From Neocallimastix lanati (nom. inval.) (Eukaryota > Neocallimastigomycota > Neocallimastigomycetes > Neocallimastigales > Neocallimastigaceae): 64,000 nt of DNA. Made by a program: the position numbers and the translations under genes. The DNA is taken from contig JACVTC010000025.1 of the NCBI GenBank assembly GCA_016946835.1, positions 186,001 through 250,000 of the forward strand, given 5' to 3'. The notes beneath the pieces are model-generated. The model ran no database searches and was not told the DNA's origin. It was given only the letters and a program-made list of their open reading frames with translations. This document shows, piece by piece, positions 12,961-25,590 of this stretch (within the stretch, counting starts at the first letter, position 1; every line of letters begins with the position of its first letter).

Positions 12961-13392
12961 ATATGTAATACACCACTATTTACAAAGTATATTTTTATTT
13001 ATTGTATCATAACATAAAAGAATGGAATAAAAACTAAAAAAATAATAGATATGAAAATAAATAAGTTTTCTATTATCAATATTATTTAATTTTTATTTAT
13101 TTTCAATTTATTTTATTTTTATATTTTATTATTAAATATTTTAATAATAAAATTATTTAATTTTATTAATTTAAATAAAATAAATAAAATTTTATATTTA
13201 ATAAAAAATTAATTAAATAATAAAATAAAATTTATTATAATATTAAATATTTATTATTAATAAAATTTAAATATTAATATTGATATTAATGAAATGTATT
13301 GATATAGATATAAATATAATTTAAAATATATATATTCAAGTTAATTATTATTTATAAATTTAAAGCTTATTTAATTCTATTAAACTTTTATA

Positions 13393-14780
13393 TCATAAAT
13401 TAATGATATCATTTTTATCACATTTATTATCAAATAATTCAGATTCTTTATTTTTATACTTTTTAATTAAATCATTGATTTCATTAGTTTTTGTTAGTAT
13501 TTTTTTTTTCCAAACTCCTTCAATTGTCATTTTGTAATTAATGTACAATAAAAATTCACATCTTTTTAAATGATATATAAATTCATAGAAAGAAGGTTTT
13601 TTATAAAATAATTTTTTTAAATAATTGTTAAAATATTCTGAAGCATTATTTATTATATAAATTATATTATTATAATAATTCCAATAATGAATATCATATT
13701 TATATAAATAGATCTTATTAAAATATTCCAAAAAATCTAAAAATAGAAATAATTATATATATGACAAATAATTTTAATATAATAATAAATATCAAGTATA
13801 TATTCAGGATTTATAAAAGTAAAATTTTAATAGCTTTATAAAACAAATAAATATTATGATTATTTTCAACTTCATTATAAATAATTTATTTTTTTGAACT
13901 TCTAACGATATTTTATAATGCCATACACAATATTTAATAATAATATTAGTATATTTTAATGACAACATTGGATATACCTTTTTCAAAATCACAATGAAAA
14001 ATTTTTGGTGTAACTCTAATATTATTATTATATTTACTTGCATTCTTTTTTAATTCTTCAAATAACTATTCGTAGGTTGCTTTTTTTTATTATTTAAAAT
14101 ATCGAATGATGTAATGTAAAAACTATTTATTTCTGGAGCATATACTCTTATTATAAACACTTTATAACCAAATATTGGTACAATATAAAATATACCATAA
14201 GCAAACTTTTTTTCGTTGTATTTAATAAACAATTCTGTTTGGAATGGTGATTTAAAAATTATAATATTAGAATTTTGAATATCATAAAATTTTCATCTCT
14301 TTCGTTTATATAATATTAAGATTCATCTGGAATTTCATTAAATTTTGATATATCAGAAGATATTTTTTTTTTATATATCTTGATATTTGTAATTTAATTG
14401 AATTATATTCAGGGAATATCAATCCAATTTATTTAGATATTTCATTATATATATGTTTTGGTTTATATCAAATGGGATTGAGGTTTTTCTAATTTCGTTT
14501 TTCATTTTATGTTTTACTATTTATACAGATGCATAATATTCTTTTCATGGATGAGTATATTTGTTTTCATATTTTATTATTTTATTATTGTAATTTAGAA
14601 TAATATATGATTTAAATTTTTTAACTGTTTTATATTCAGTACATTTGAATACTTTTATATTATTCGTTATTTACCATAAATTAAATTTATATTTTCCATT
14701 TACAATGATCTGGTTTTTTTCTTTATTAGTTTCACTTATTTCTAATTGATAATCTATTTATTATAAATATTTTAAAAGTT
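13393..14780 (-). pseudogene. decayed Mutator-like (MULE) transposase with FLYWCH-type N terminus
   Basis: This is a minus-strand relative of the transposase at 40074-41527. The part near 14230-14050 (FAYGIFYIVPIFGYKVFIIR) matches FAVGTFLIAPTNSYQVFINR there. 14030-13810 carries the region around the conserved acidic and CxWHYK motif, and 13731-13396 (YWNYYNNI, NNASEYFNNYLKKLF, KKPSFYEFIYHL, then GVWKKK) matches the C-terminal part. N-terminal remains reach about 14780. At least three frame breaks and several stops interrupt it, so it cannot make an active enzyme. It lies between two satellite-like copies (12535-12960 and 15000-15370). No terminal inverted repeats were found. Confidence 0.75.
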
Positions 14781-14999
14781 TTATTTTTTAATTTTTTTTG
14801 TTTCAATCTTTTTTTTTAATTTATATTTTACTTTATTATTTTTTTTAATTTATATTATAATTTTTTATTTTTTTTTATTTTTTTTTTACTATAAATATTA
14901 ATAAAATTGAATTATAAAAAAAAAAAATAAATTTAAACCTATCCTATTCATTTATTTTTACAAGCCACATTGTAATACACAAATAAATGATCAAACATA

Positions 15000-15370
15000 A
15001 ATTACGTCGAAATTCAATATTCCCAAATAAAACTGTCAAAAAAATTAAATATATCATTGAATTTTTGAAAGATTTAATATTTTACATAAATAAATTCCTT
15101 TTGAAGAAATAAATATTTGATATATATCTATGATTTATTTTTTTTTATTAAAAAACAGTTATTTCTTTTTAAATATATATTAATAAAATAATACATTTAA
15201 ATAAATAAAGTAACGTGAATATCAAATTTTATATATATTTCTCATTAAATATATTTTTTATTATATATAAAATATAACCATTTATTGCTTAAATAAAAAT
15301 AATGAAAAATAATATTGCCAAAAAAATTAAATTTTTTTTTTGAAATTTTGAAATAATTAAATTATATGAC
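15000..15370. repeat. satellite-like repeat, diverged copy
   Basis: It matches 12590-12900 in order: GAATTTTTGAAAGATTTAAT, AAGAAATAAATATTTGATAT, AATAAATAAAGTAACGTGAA, and TTATTATATATAAAATATAA. It has the same orientation as the copy left of the dead MULE gene, so the pair brackets that gene as direct, not inverted, repeats. Confidence 0.55.
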
Positions 15371-15420
15371 AAATATCCAATTCAATGTCCTAGTAGTTAT
15401 AGTTAAATTTATATATAATT

Positions 15421-15960
15421 ACTGGTTATCAAATACTAATTTTGATTACAATAATAAAGAATGTAGTATTACTAATAATAGCAATAGGAAAAGTATTGTT
15501 AATAATAATAATAATGTTATTAAAAATTAAAATAAGTTCATAAATATTTACGAAAACAAAGATAATAATATAATTTCTACTAAAATTATAAATATAGAAA
15601 TTAACAAAAATCAACTTAATTTAGGTAATTTTTAAAATAATGAATTTTTAAATATACATAACACAGTAAAAGATATAAAGTCATTATTTTTTAAAATTTT
15701 AAAAATAAATGGAATATTTAAGTTAATAATTAAATCATATCAAATGATTATTATGAAACACTTTTCTTAATGCGATCTACAGCTCTCCTTACAGAAATTA
15801 TGAATAGTGTTAATATTTGAAAAGTATTGCTCTTCCGCTATTATAAGTAAAGACTGATTAGCAAGGTCAATGCCTTTTAAGGAGTAGAGTATAATTTTTT
15901 TCAAATATTTATTTCAAACCCTAATTATTTTTAAGAATTACTTTTAATTATAAATCTTAT
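15421..15960 (+). pseudogene. possible fragment of an Asn-rich RNA-recognition-motif protein
   Basis: The plus strand reads as an Asn-rich stretch (NNKECSITNNSNRKSIVNNN) followed, with stops and shifts, by a stretch like IKSLFFKILKINGIFKLIIK, then SYQMIIMKHFS and DLQLSLQKL. The order of helix, strand (MIIMKHFS, RNP1-like) and helix resembles an RRM of the Mei2 type. Both the reading and the family are uncertain; the similarity is judged by eye only. If right, it is a broken host-gene copy. Confidence 0.22.
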
Positions 15961-15969
15961 AATCATGAG

Positions 15970-18100
15970 GTGAGTTACTTTACATATGAACTTTTTTCTG
16001 AATTTATTTATAAACTTTAAATTTTAAGTTAGGATTATTTCATGTTACTATTTTAAATATTATTATGATCTAATTGAATGAATAAATAGTACTTATTTTT
16101 TTAATAATAGTATTTTTTTGTAAAATAAAATATTTGATTAATAAATAATTTAATAAATAAATAAAGCTAAATTTTTCAATACTTGTGACTTTAAAAAATA
16201 AAAAAATTAAAAATAAAAAAAATAAAAATAAAAAATATTAATAATTATATAATATAAATATAAAATAATATAATATTAAATTTGTATGAATTATTTTCAT
16301 AAATTAGTTTACTATATAATATAAAAATAATAAATATTTTTTAAATTAAAATTTTAAAAATTAAATTTTTACCGCATTTATTTCTCATTATTTATATTAA
16401 TAAAATATGTACAAATTTTAATTTTTAAAATAATAATAATAATCTAAATTATAAAATTTAATATTCAAATAAAAATTTTAATGAAATAAAATATAATTTT
16501 TAATATATAATTATTAATTAAGTATTTTAAATTTATTATTAATAATTATTAAAAACTAAAAACTAAAATATCATATATATAATAAAATATTATTTATTAT
16601 TATAAAATATTTAAAAAATTGAAATATATATAAATATCTATAAATTAAATTTATTTAATATTATTATAAAAATTTTTTAATAACTAAACATCTATTTTAA
16701 AATTATTTAGAAACTATTGAATTAAAAAAATATAGAATAAATAATAAAAATAGATATATAAATCTTTTAAACATAAAGAATATAAAAAAATTTATAAACA
16801 GTAATTTTGAAAATATTTAAAATACATTATATTATAATTATATGTAATAATTCAATAATAAATAATCTAATTAATTTATAAAAAATTTTCAAAAATATTT
16901 GAAATAATAAAATTAAAATATCATAACAAAAATGTACAAATTTTTAATCGAATGCATTAGTATCCTTTATAAATGAAAATAAATAAATAATATTACTTAG
17001 AAAAAGTTACAATTAAATAAAAAATTAATTCAATTAATTCAATTAATATTGAAAATGACAATAATAATATTTAAAAATTTAATTTAAAAAAAGAAAAATT
17101 GAAAATAAAAATAGTACCTTTACCCTTTACTTATAATGGAAAGGTTATCACAAAAAAAATTAAAGAATTCCAAAAATGAAAATCTAATAGACAATTTTTT
17201 AAATTAAGATGATTAAGTTGATATGATAATAAAAATAATTTACTTATAAATATTATAAATTATTTAATATATGATTATATTTTAAAATCATTTAAAAAAT
17301 ATTTCAGAAAATATTACATTGATTTCAATTTTTTTATAGAATTACAAATAGGAATTCCTTATCAAATATTCAACTTTAATATTTATGCAAAATTTTTATT
17401 TAAAGTATTATGAAACTTTTTTTTATTAATTATAATAAATTTAAATTATTATTTTTTAACAAAAAATATTATAATAAAAAAACTCTTTAAAAATTATTAT
17501 AAAAAAAATAAAAAAAGCTATCATAAAGAAAAAAATATAATATGCATAGTTTTTAATGTTAATAATTTTCAAATATATTTAAAAATAAATAAACCATTTA
17601 TTAATAAAATAATTTTATTTCTACTATAAGAAATTCTCTTTTTTTTTAATTTATATATAAATATTTTTCTTCCACAATTAAAGTTATTTAATTTTTCTTT
17701 AGAATTTTATTACTTCATCCATAATTAATTTATTTAATATATATTAAAAAAGTTTTTAATCGCTTAAAATTCTTTTTTTATCTTTAATTATTTATTTATA
17801 ATAATAAAATTTTTATTAATCAAAAGATAAAAAATAAAAATTAAAAAAAATAAAAAAGTTTTCTATTAAGTTTTTTTATTTTATATTTAAATCTATTTTA
17901 TTATATACTTAATATATTCATATATAAATTACAATAAAATTTATTCAAAAGTATATTTGGATTTTATTTATAACAAATTCATTTAAAAATGTAAAAAAAT
18001 AAAAATAAAAAAAATTAAAATTCCTAAAGATATAAAAATAGACATAGAGATCATAACTAAAGATTGAAGTAAAAATAAAAAATAACTATCAAATATATAA
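15970..18100. other. AT-rich spacer
   Basis: About 2 kb with no supportable gene. A short stretch near 17120-17640 reads in places like coding sequence (LPFTYNGKVITKKIKEFQ) but is full of stops and matches nothing I recognise. The rest is A/T sequence with short direct repeats. Confidence 0.5.
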
Positions 18101-18109
18101 TAGCTTTCC

Positions 18110-18395
18110 TTCTATTCGTTGAATTTAATAACTGCTCATTCTATACATAAATTTTTGGTATCCAAGAATGTACCAAATTTTTATTATTAATGATGGATTT
18201 ATTAAAGTACTATAATATATTATTGGTAATCCCTTCGGGTTATAATAGTGTTCTAAATTGTATTTCTTCAAATCGTTCAATAAATTGTATATGCTTAGCT
18301 TTTCTCTTACTATTCATTCATTCGAAAATTTATACCATTTATTAACTCTATGTATTAAGTACCCAAGATTTAAAATGATGGATATGCTTAAAAAA
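18110..18395 (-). other. coding-like fragment, unidentified
   Basis: The minus strand has an unusually protein-like, less AT-biased stretch: segments such as NKWYKFSNE, REKLSIYNLLNDLKKYN, LEHYYNPKGLPIIYYSTLI and NPSLIIKIWYILGYQKFMYR lie in one frame with about two stops. Base composition is richer than the neighbours. I do not recognise the family. It may be a dead gene fragment or part of an unrecognised mobile element. Confidence 0.3.
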
Positions 18396-19061
18396 AATGC
18401 TATTTATAAGAGTATTTTTAAATATATATATATATAAATAAAAAAAATTAATTATATATAAAAAAAATATATATATATATAATATTTTTTAATTTTTTAA
18501 TTTTAAAATATTTTAAAAAATTAAAAATTTTTTATGAATTATATTAATTTGTTATTTCTAATAAAAAATAGTTTTTATTTATTTTTTTTAGGCATATTAG
18601 TAATTAATTTTTCAGAAAAAATATATAAATATTATTAATAAATTAATAATATTAATTTATTTGATCAATAATTTAAATAAAATATAAAATATTGTATTGT
18701 ATTTAAATCTATATATATAAATTTTTTTACTAATTTCATTTAATTTAAATAGCAAAAAATAAATTTTATTGATTATTTTTTTATTTATTTTATTTAAAAT
18801 TAGAGTTTTATATCTAATTTAGTAATAATTAATATATATTTAATAAAAAATATATAAAAAACTTTAAATAGTTTAATAAATTTAATTATTAATTAAATAT
18901 ATTTTCAAAATATTATAGTTTAAAAATAAAATAAATATTCATATTTAATATTTATATTATTACTTCAATGGTAAAATTTAATAAAATAAAAATAATTAAT
19001 ATTAATTATTAAAAAAAATTATTTATAATAATATATTTCCTCCTGATAATTACATCAAAAA

Positions 19062-20090
19062 ATGGAAAATGATATTAATGAATTAAAAAATTATATTGAA
19101 AAAAAGGACTATAATAGTTTGGAGGAGTTTTTAAGCATATTCATGATACCTTTAAAAAAAATTCATAATGAACAATTTGATATTTTATGTTACTCAATTG
19201 AAAATGAATGCAGTGATGTAATTATTAAAAACATATATAAATGGTGCAATATTAAAGAAGTAGATTACTTATATTTCATCAATAATAAATTTATATCTCC
19301 TTTACTTTATTCATTTATTTATAAGAAATATGAAATAATTGAGTTTTTAATTAAAAAAGGAGCAAATATTAATAAAAAATATAATAATATGAGTTTAGTA
19401 AAATATTTAATCAACAATGGATTCTTTAATAAAGATATTATTACAATTTTAGTAAAGAATAAATATAAATTTAGTCGTGATGACTTTAATATTATTTTTC
19501 TAAATGATTTCTATTTAATCATATTAACATTTGAACAAATTACCATATATAACAAAAACATCGAATATGAGTATAATAATAAAAATAATAAAGAAACAAA
19601 TAAAAGAAAAAGAAAATTAATTAAGAAAAATGAGAAAGGAAAAGAAATAGAAAAACAAAAAGAAAAAGATACAAAAGAGAACTTCAAGCAAGAAATTAAT
19701 ATACCATTTATGTGGTACATTAGTCTTTTTAAGGAAAGAAAATTTAAAAAAATTTTATATTTATTTAAATATGAAACCTCTAACCAAAGATTTAATGGAA
19801 TAAATTTTTTTGATAATCAATTTAAATATTTAAATAAAAAAGAAATTAATGATATTCAATTTCATTTTTTGTTTAAAATTATTACAAAAAGAATAGAAAT
19901 TCCAAAATTCCATAATACAAACAATGAAGATTTTAAGGAAGAAATTCAATTAAAAAATAAATTTAAACAAATTTTAATTAAAAAAAAAGAATTATATAAA
20001 AAAATTCTTAAAAATAATGATAGCCAAGAAATTGATAAATTTAAAAATAATAATAAATTCTTTTTAAAATTTATACAAAAAAAACCATGA
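19062..20090 (+). CDS. ankyrin-like protein, intact, 342 residues
   Basis: Intact frame from ATG (MENDINELKNYIEKKDYN) to TGA. Residues 1-70 form helical pairs typical of the ankyrin-like proteins in this window (FDILCYSIENECSDVIIKN, compare NFDLLTLALSLNCS in the paralog). The clearest ankyrin repeat is residues 79-107 (SPLLYSFIYKKYEIIEFLIK, then KGANINKKYNN), followed by a second weaker one at 111-140. Residues 168-210 are a Lys/Glu/Asn-rich low-complexity linker, possibly a disordered or coiled segment with a basic KRKRK patch. The C-terminal third (215-342) is helical and Lys-rich. The likely role is protein binding; the partner is unknown. There is no signal peptide or membrane segment, so the protein is probably cytoplasmic or nuclear. 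Single exon; the flanking 400 bp on each side hold no other gene. Confidence 0.85.
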   Translation: MENDINELKNYIEKKDYNSLEEFLSIFMIPLKKIHNEQFDILCYSIENECSDVIIKNIYKWCNIKEVDYLYFINNKFISPLLYSFIYKKYEIIEFLIKKGANINKKYNNMSLVKYLINNGFFNKDIITILVKNKYKFSRDDFNIIFLNDFYLIILTFEQITIYNKNIEYEYNNKNNKETNKRKRKLIKKNEKGKEIEKQKEKDTKENFKQEINIPFMWYISLFKERKFKKILYLFKYETSNQRFNGINFFDNQFKYLNKKEINDIQFHFLFKIITKRIEIPKFHNTNNEDFKEEIQLKNKFKQILIKKKELYKKILKNNDSQEIDKFKNNNKFFLKFIQKKP

Positions 20091-20850
20091 TTGATTAATT
20101 AATATAAATTAAAAAAATTTTTTAAGAAATATAAAATAAAAAATTATATAAATTTACAGTTAACATTTTTTTTCTTTTAATAAAAGAATGGAAGTAATAG
20201 TAAAAATAATAAATTATCTATATTTTTTTAATTTTATTACTAGTATATTTATAATTTTATAATTTTATATATTTATTATATTCGTTAAATAATAAATATT
20301 AATAATATTGTAGTTTCATTTAATATTTTAATTAAAATTTTATAAATAGTAATATTATTAATACCAATAATGTAATATATATTTTTTAACATATAAAAAT
20401 AAAAATTATAAGTTATTAAAAATTAAATATATGAAATTATATAAATTTTTTTATTAATAATTTTATTATATTGTTTTAAATACTAATTACTTTTTTTAGT
20501 TACTTAATTTGCAATATATGAAATTCACATATTTTAATAATAAAATTATATATATTTATATAATAATATTAATTATTTTAATATTATTATTACGTAAATA
20601 AAAAAATTTTTATTAAAATATGAAATTAATTCAATATACATTAAAATAATTAAATTAATATTTTTTAAAATAAATATTAATACAAATAATAAAATATATA
20701 ATAATAGTAATAATAAAAATATTTAAAAAATTTTATTGATAAATTTAAATACATTTAAATTATTAAATTCTTTTATTTAAATTTATATTTATATATTTTT
20801 TTCTTTTTATTGTATTATGATTTTCCTAAACAATGTTAGAACATACTTCT
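20091..20850. other. AT-rich spacer
   Basis: Downstream of the ankyrin-like gene there are about 750 bp of A/T sequence without visible genes or repeats. A transcription terminator or polyadenylation site must lie near the start, but the base composition makes any AATAAA-type signal uninformative. Confidence 0.55.
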
Positions 20851-21110
20851 GTTCTGGATTTTCTTTTCTAACCATAAAAACAACCACTTCTAAACAGTAT
20901 TTCTTTTTATTGTAATTTTTGGTGTCTTCTGTTTGGTATTCGATTATTTAATGAGACATCTTAACTTGTCGATAGGCCTGTTTAATATCATCCACGAAGT
21001 TTGCAGTTAAAGCGAAGTAGCTAGTTTCCCTATCTACTTCGTTAAATCCAACCACTTGATTTGGTCTTAAGAGGCTATTTTTGTCAAAGTCCTTTCCTTC
21101 TGTCTTTTCA
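20850..21110 (-). mobile_element. Ty3-type fossil fragment (RNase H-integrase linker)
   Basis: The minus strand reads like SLLRPNQVVGFNEVDRETSY, then FALTANFVDDIKQAYRQVK. It matches the diverged stretch at 11400-11560 on the plus strand (LATNFAYDIKRIFRYNK) that precedes the integrase zinc region of the fossil there. Only this short piece survives. Old, with several breaks. Confidence 0.55.
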
Positions 21111-21306
21111 GTTTTTGTTTAATTATTTGTTTTATCCGTTTACTTTTTTTATAAATTTATTTAACTTGAGATTGTTATATTTACTTAAATATTTTTTTTA
21201 ATAAAGAAATATAAAATTAATAAATAATTTATTGCAAAAATTTTTATATTATTCTCGAGTCTATATATATACTTTTATAAAAAATGATAATATAGCGTTA
21301 CTATTA

Positions 21307-21869
21307 TGACAGGTAAGTTTAATATTAACTAGTATAATATATTATAAACGACCAAAAGCTATATATTTAACACCTATCTATTCGAGTTGTTTTACAAAAA
21401 CTTAATATTAAATTTAAATAACTATTTCTATATACATAAAGAATATAACGCAGCAATGTTAATCTCTATCAGTTATTAGTTTGCTGGATTTATTCTAAAT
21501 TTATTTATTTATTTTTAAAATAATTTTTGTATTTATTTAATATTATATATGTTATTATAAATTATTTTAATAGTAAAGCTAGTGTTTTAATAATTCAATT
21601 ACATGGTTTATTTATACATGTTAATATATTTTATGATTGAATAAACGTTAATTTATTTTAAACTTATAAAACATTTAATTATAAAACTATTTAATTAAAA
21701 TAAATAAAATTATATTTAGAAATTAATAATAAAATATTATAAAATAAATATACATTTAATGTATAAAATTAGTAATTGATTAGCTGGAAATTGCTAACTG
21801 TTTATAGATTCATTACATAACCATGATGATATCATTGAATGAACATCAATTTACCATGTATCTTTTACA
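21307..21869 (-). repeat. family-A LTR copy
   Basis: 563 bp beginning TGACAGGTAAGTTTAATATT and ending ATGTATCTTTTACA. It shares ordered blocks with 61749-62300: TCTATTCGAGTTGTT, AACGCAGCAATG (cf. GCGCAGCACT), GTAAAGCTAGTG, GATTAGCTGGAAATTGCTAA and ATGATATCATTGAATG. No matching target duplication was found, so it may be one LTR of a dismembered element or an eroded solo LTR. Confidence 0.7.
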
Positions 21870-21949
21870 GTGTCTACTACATATTCCCAAAATTAAATAC
21901 TTATATTAGTTCTGTTAAATTTTCAGCAGAACCATTTGATTGTGTGTTG

Positions 21950-23450
21950 TAAAGTTCAATTTTATAGTGAATTATATAAGTAGAGAAGAATTGATAATAA
22001 TTATTTTTAAAAAATTTTGTACCATTGTTTAATCATTTTGATTTAATTATTACATTGAATTGTTTTTTTAATCTTATAAACCCTGTATGAAAAATTTAGT
22101 ATGAATAACTTTGTTTTTTGAGAAGAGACCTTCCATATTAGAGTAGTCATTCAATATATTGAAGAAGAAATGACTGATGAATACTGATTCAAGGAATGGT
22201 CCCAAAAAGTCTATATGAAGTAGTTCAATTAAATATGATTATTTGTATTCCGATTTTGTGATGTTTATTTTTAAGTTTGGAGCAGGCATAAATTTAGCAA
22301 TGAGGATGATGAATTGGTGATTTCAATAATTTATTTTTAATGAGATTGATATTGAAATGAGCTAATCAGCAACGCCAAATTTTAATATTTTTCATTTTTT
22401 ATTTAATGTTGATAGGAATAGTTATTAATGGAAGCTCCAAAATCTAAAATTCATCATATAATATTTATTAAATTTATATCATTATTATTATTATTATTTG
22501 TTTATGTACTAGATTTATCTTCAAAATTTTTGTTATAATCATTTGAAAAAATATCTGATTTGTTATAATTTCTCCTTTTTCTAGTAAAATTAAGTAATTT
22601 TTATTACGGTTACTTTATTGAATTTTTTATTATTTTTTCTATAATTATATTTTTTATATTCAAATAAATAGAGTTGATTTTTTCTTAATTTATTCTTAAA
22701 AAAGTAGTGTCTTATCTTTTTACAATAATTGCATTTTCCATTTATTCTTTGATTTTTTATTAAATTTATATTTTTTATTACAATGTTCATTTTTTTTTAT
22801 TTATTTAATGATTTTTGTTGATATTAAATGATAATTATTACTTTGTTCTTTGTTATTGTTTAACCTCATTATATTTAATAGAATTATTTATAAATTATAT
22901 TTTTTATATAATTAATACATTTGTTCCGGTCAATGAATTGACATTTATTCATTTTTGATCCATAGGAAGGCATCTATTTAATATTCTAATTTTTGATGTA
23001 GTATTAAGGTCACCATCGACGATTTCAAGATCATTAATAAGATTTTGTAGATTTCCAGGGAAAATACTGATATCTTCATCAATATATTATTTCATTTCTT
23101 TGATTTACTTTTCAATTTCTAATTTTCTCCTTTCAACACATTTTGTAAATGATCCTTTTAAGACTACTCGAATATAGTAATTTGTTTGTTTTATTTCATT
23201 CTAATAATTTAGAGGCTTTATTTACAAGACTAGATACTATTATACATTTAGCAGTGTTATCATTTTCTATTTCTTTTGTTGAAGTCCTTTTTTTATAAAA
23301 AGCAGTCATCAAATAGTTTCATTACATAGTCATTTAAGTTACCTTAAATATTTTTCTTTCTTAATTAAAATTTTAATTTACTTCATATTTTGTCAATTTA
23401 TTAATTTATATTATATTCAAATTTTTCTTAATTAACTATTGTAATTAAGT
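21950..23450 (-). mobile_element. old Ty1/copia retrotransposon fossil (gag to integrase)
   Basis: Minus strand, from high to low coordinates: gag remains about 23200-22900 (VERRKLEIE, then NLQNLINDLEIVDGDLN and RILNRCLP) matching gag of the young copia element; a zinc-knuckle region about 22760-22640 (CNYCKKIRHYFFK); protease to pre-integrase remains about 22500-22250 (a SLIKNKLLKSP-like stretch); and the start of the integrase core about 22220-22000 (a NGTKF-like motif). The reverse transcriptase is absent. Heavily broken and old; it belongs to the same or a sister family as the element at 53574-59756. Confidence 0.75.
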
Positions 23451-23689
23451 ATTTAATTATATGATTCTATTGAAGCCTTTAGAATAGTTTAATATAATTA
23501 AATTTCTTCTCGAATCAGTATAATCTTTGATGATAACGGGGTTGATATTTAATTGTATTTTCTTGAATTTTTATTTGATAAGTTTTATTTCAATGGATTT
23601 TATAATTATTGATTATTTTTATTTAGATTATAGATTTGTATTTTTTTTGAGTTTTTTTTTATAGTAAATTTAGCGAAACTCACAATTCT

Positions 23690-23850
23690 AACTGATGCAG
23701 AGTAAAATGTCACTTTTCCAATGATATCATTATAGTAATGTAAAGTATCTTAAAACAGTTAAAAATTTCACCTAATCAAATAAAATCTTAGTTTAATTTT
23801 GTACGTTAAATGTATAATTATTTTATTATATTTTTTATTAATTTCTATAT
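23690..23850 (+). repeat. family-A LTR fragment, plus orientation
   Basis: A short piece of the LTR start: it holds the palindrome AATGATATCATT at about 23718, then an AACAGTTAAAAATTTCACCTA block, TAATCAAATAAAATCTTAGT and GTACGTTAAATGTATAA, in the order expected for the plus orientation. The rest of the LTR is missing. Confidence 0.5.
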
Positions 23851-23859
23851 ATTAGTTTT

Positions 23860-25590
23860 TTTTTTTTTACAAATAAAGCTTCTTCAATTCATTTTATAAT
23901 TAAAAATTAGCTTTTTTTGTAGGATTGTTATACTTTGATTTTCATATCTATATTCAAGTATTTATATTTTTATTATTTGTTATTATTGAATATAAGTACT
24001 TATATTTCAAATAAAAATTATATATAAAAAAAATTGTTAGTACGTTAATGATTTTTAATATATATTATTTTTTTAATTTTATTTATTTTTATTTTTAATT
24101 ATATTTCATTTTTTTATTAGTTATTAATTTTTTCTATTTTATTGATTTGTTTTCTTTTTCTTTTTTTAAGAAGAAATTTATACTAAATTAATACCAAAAG
24201 TTTAAGAAAAATTTTATAATTAACGTAATATAATATAAAAAATATATAAGCATTTTTATTTGCATTTTTTTTATAAATAATTAATAAAATAATAATGATA
24301 ATTAATATTATGCTAATAATACTAATTATAATGATAATAATAATATTAACTTCATTAAAAATTATTCTTTTAATTTAAGAATAAAAATTTTATTGATGAT
24401 TTATTATATATATTTTAGTTATAACTAAGTAGAAGATATAAATATCATATTAAATTTTAATATATATATAAAATATATTTTTTTATTTTTATATTATTTA
24501 CAGTATAAATAATAATATATATTTATAATTAATTTTTTAAAAATAATAATAAATTTTTTTTACAATATATATACAAAAAAAAAAAAAAATTAGAATTAAT
24601 TAGAATTAATTAAAATAAGCATTAAAAAAAAATAAGATAAATTCACATATAATAATTTTTATTTCATGATAAAATAATATTAAAATTATTATTTTATTAT
24701 TTATATATTTTTTTAATTTCCTAATTAATATACTTAAATTTTTATATATTTTTTATATTTTTTAAATTCTAATATTTTTTTTATAATATGTAAAATTAAT
24801 ATATTTTATATAAAATTAATTTTATTTTATATAATAAATATAATTATTTAATATTAAAAAAAATTATGTTAATGTAATTAAATTTTATTGTTATATAAAA
24901 TAAATTTAATGTAAATAAAAAAATTTAATAATAATGATTATGTTCATATTTAAATTTAAATATTCGTGTAAATTTAAAGTTACTTTTATTTTAAAATGTA
25001 TATTTAAAATTTTTGATATAAATATATATATATATTTTTTATTTATTATTATATAAATTTTTACATTTTTTTATTAATTCATAATTTATATTATTATTTA
25101 AATTTTTTATAAAAATAAAAATAATATATATATATTTTACTTTAAATATAAAAAATAAAATATTATGATTTTTATATTTATTTGTTTTTATAATATATAA
25201 AAATTTTTAATTTTTAATAATAATAAAACTAAATATAAAAAAAAATGAAATATAATAATAAAAATTTTGAATTAGTTCTTGTTTTTATTTTTTTTTTAAA
25301 TAAATATAAGGATTTCAATAATATAAATTAAAACATACAAATAAATATTTATAAGAAATTGCACTAATTTTAATTTTTGTTTTAATTAAATTATTTATTA
25401 TTATAAATATTTATATTTATATTAATTTATTCTTATTTTTTAAGATAAAAAAATATTTTTTCTTATTTTAAATAATTATATTCAATATTCATAAATATAA
25501 AAGAAACATGATAAATTTTTCTTAATAATTTTAATTTTGATTTATCTTACTTTTTATAATTCTTCTTAAAAAAAAGTGAAATTTATTATT
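23860..25590. other. AT-rich spacer
   Basis: About 1.7 kb of A/T sequence between LTR remains and the satellite array. Only simple-sequence tracts are visible, such as a poly-A run near 24575-24590. No gene seen. Confidence 0.55.

Noticed and set aside
17120-17640. Coding-like fragments such as LPFTYNGKVITKKIKEFQ
   Set aside because: Too many stops, no recognisable family and composition like the spacer; not supportable as a gene.
22590-22790. 66-residue open frame with a Cys/His cluster taken at first for a small zinc protein
   Set aside because: It is the zinc-knuckle region of the old copia fossil, aligned in order with gag of the young element.
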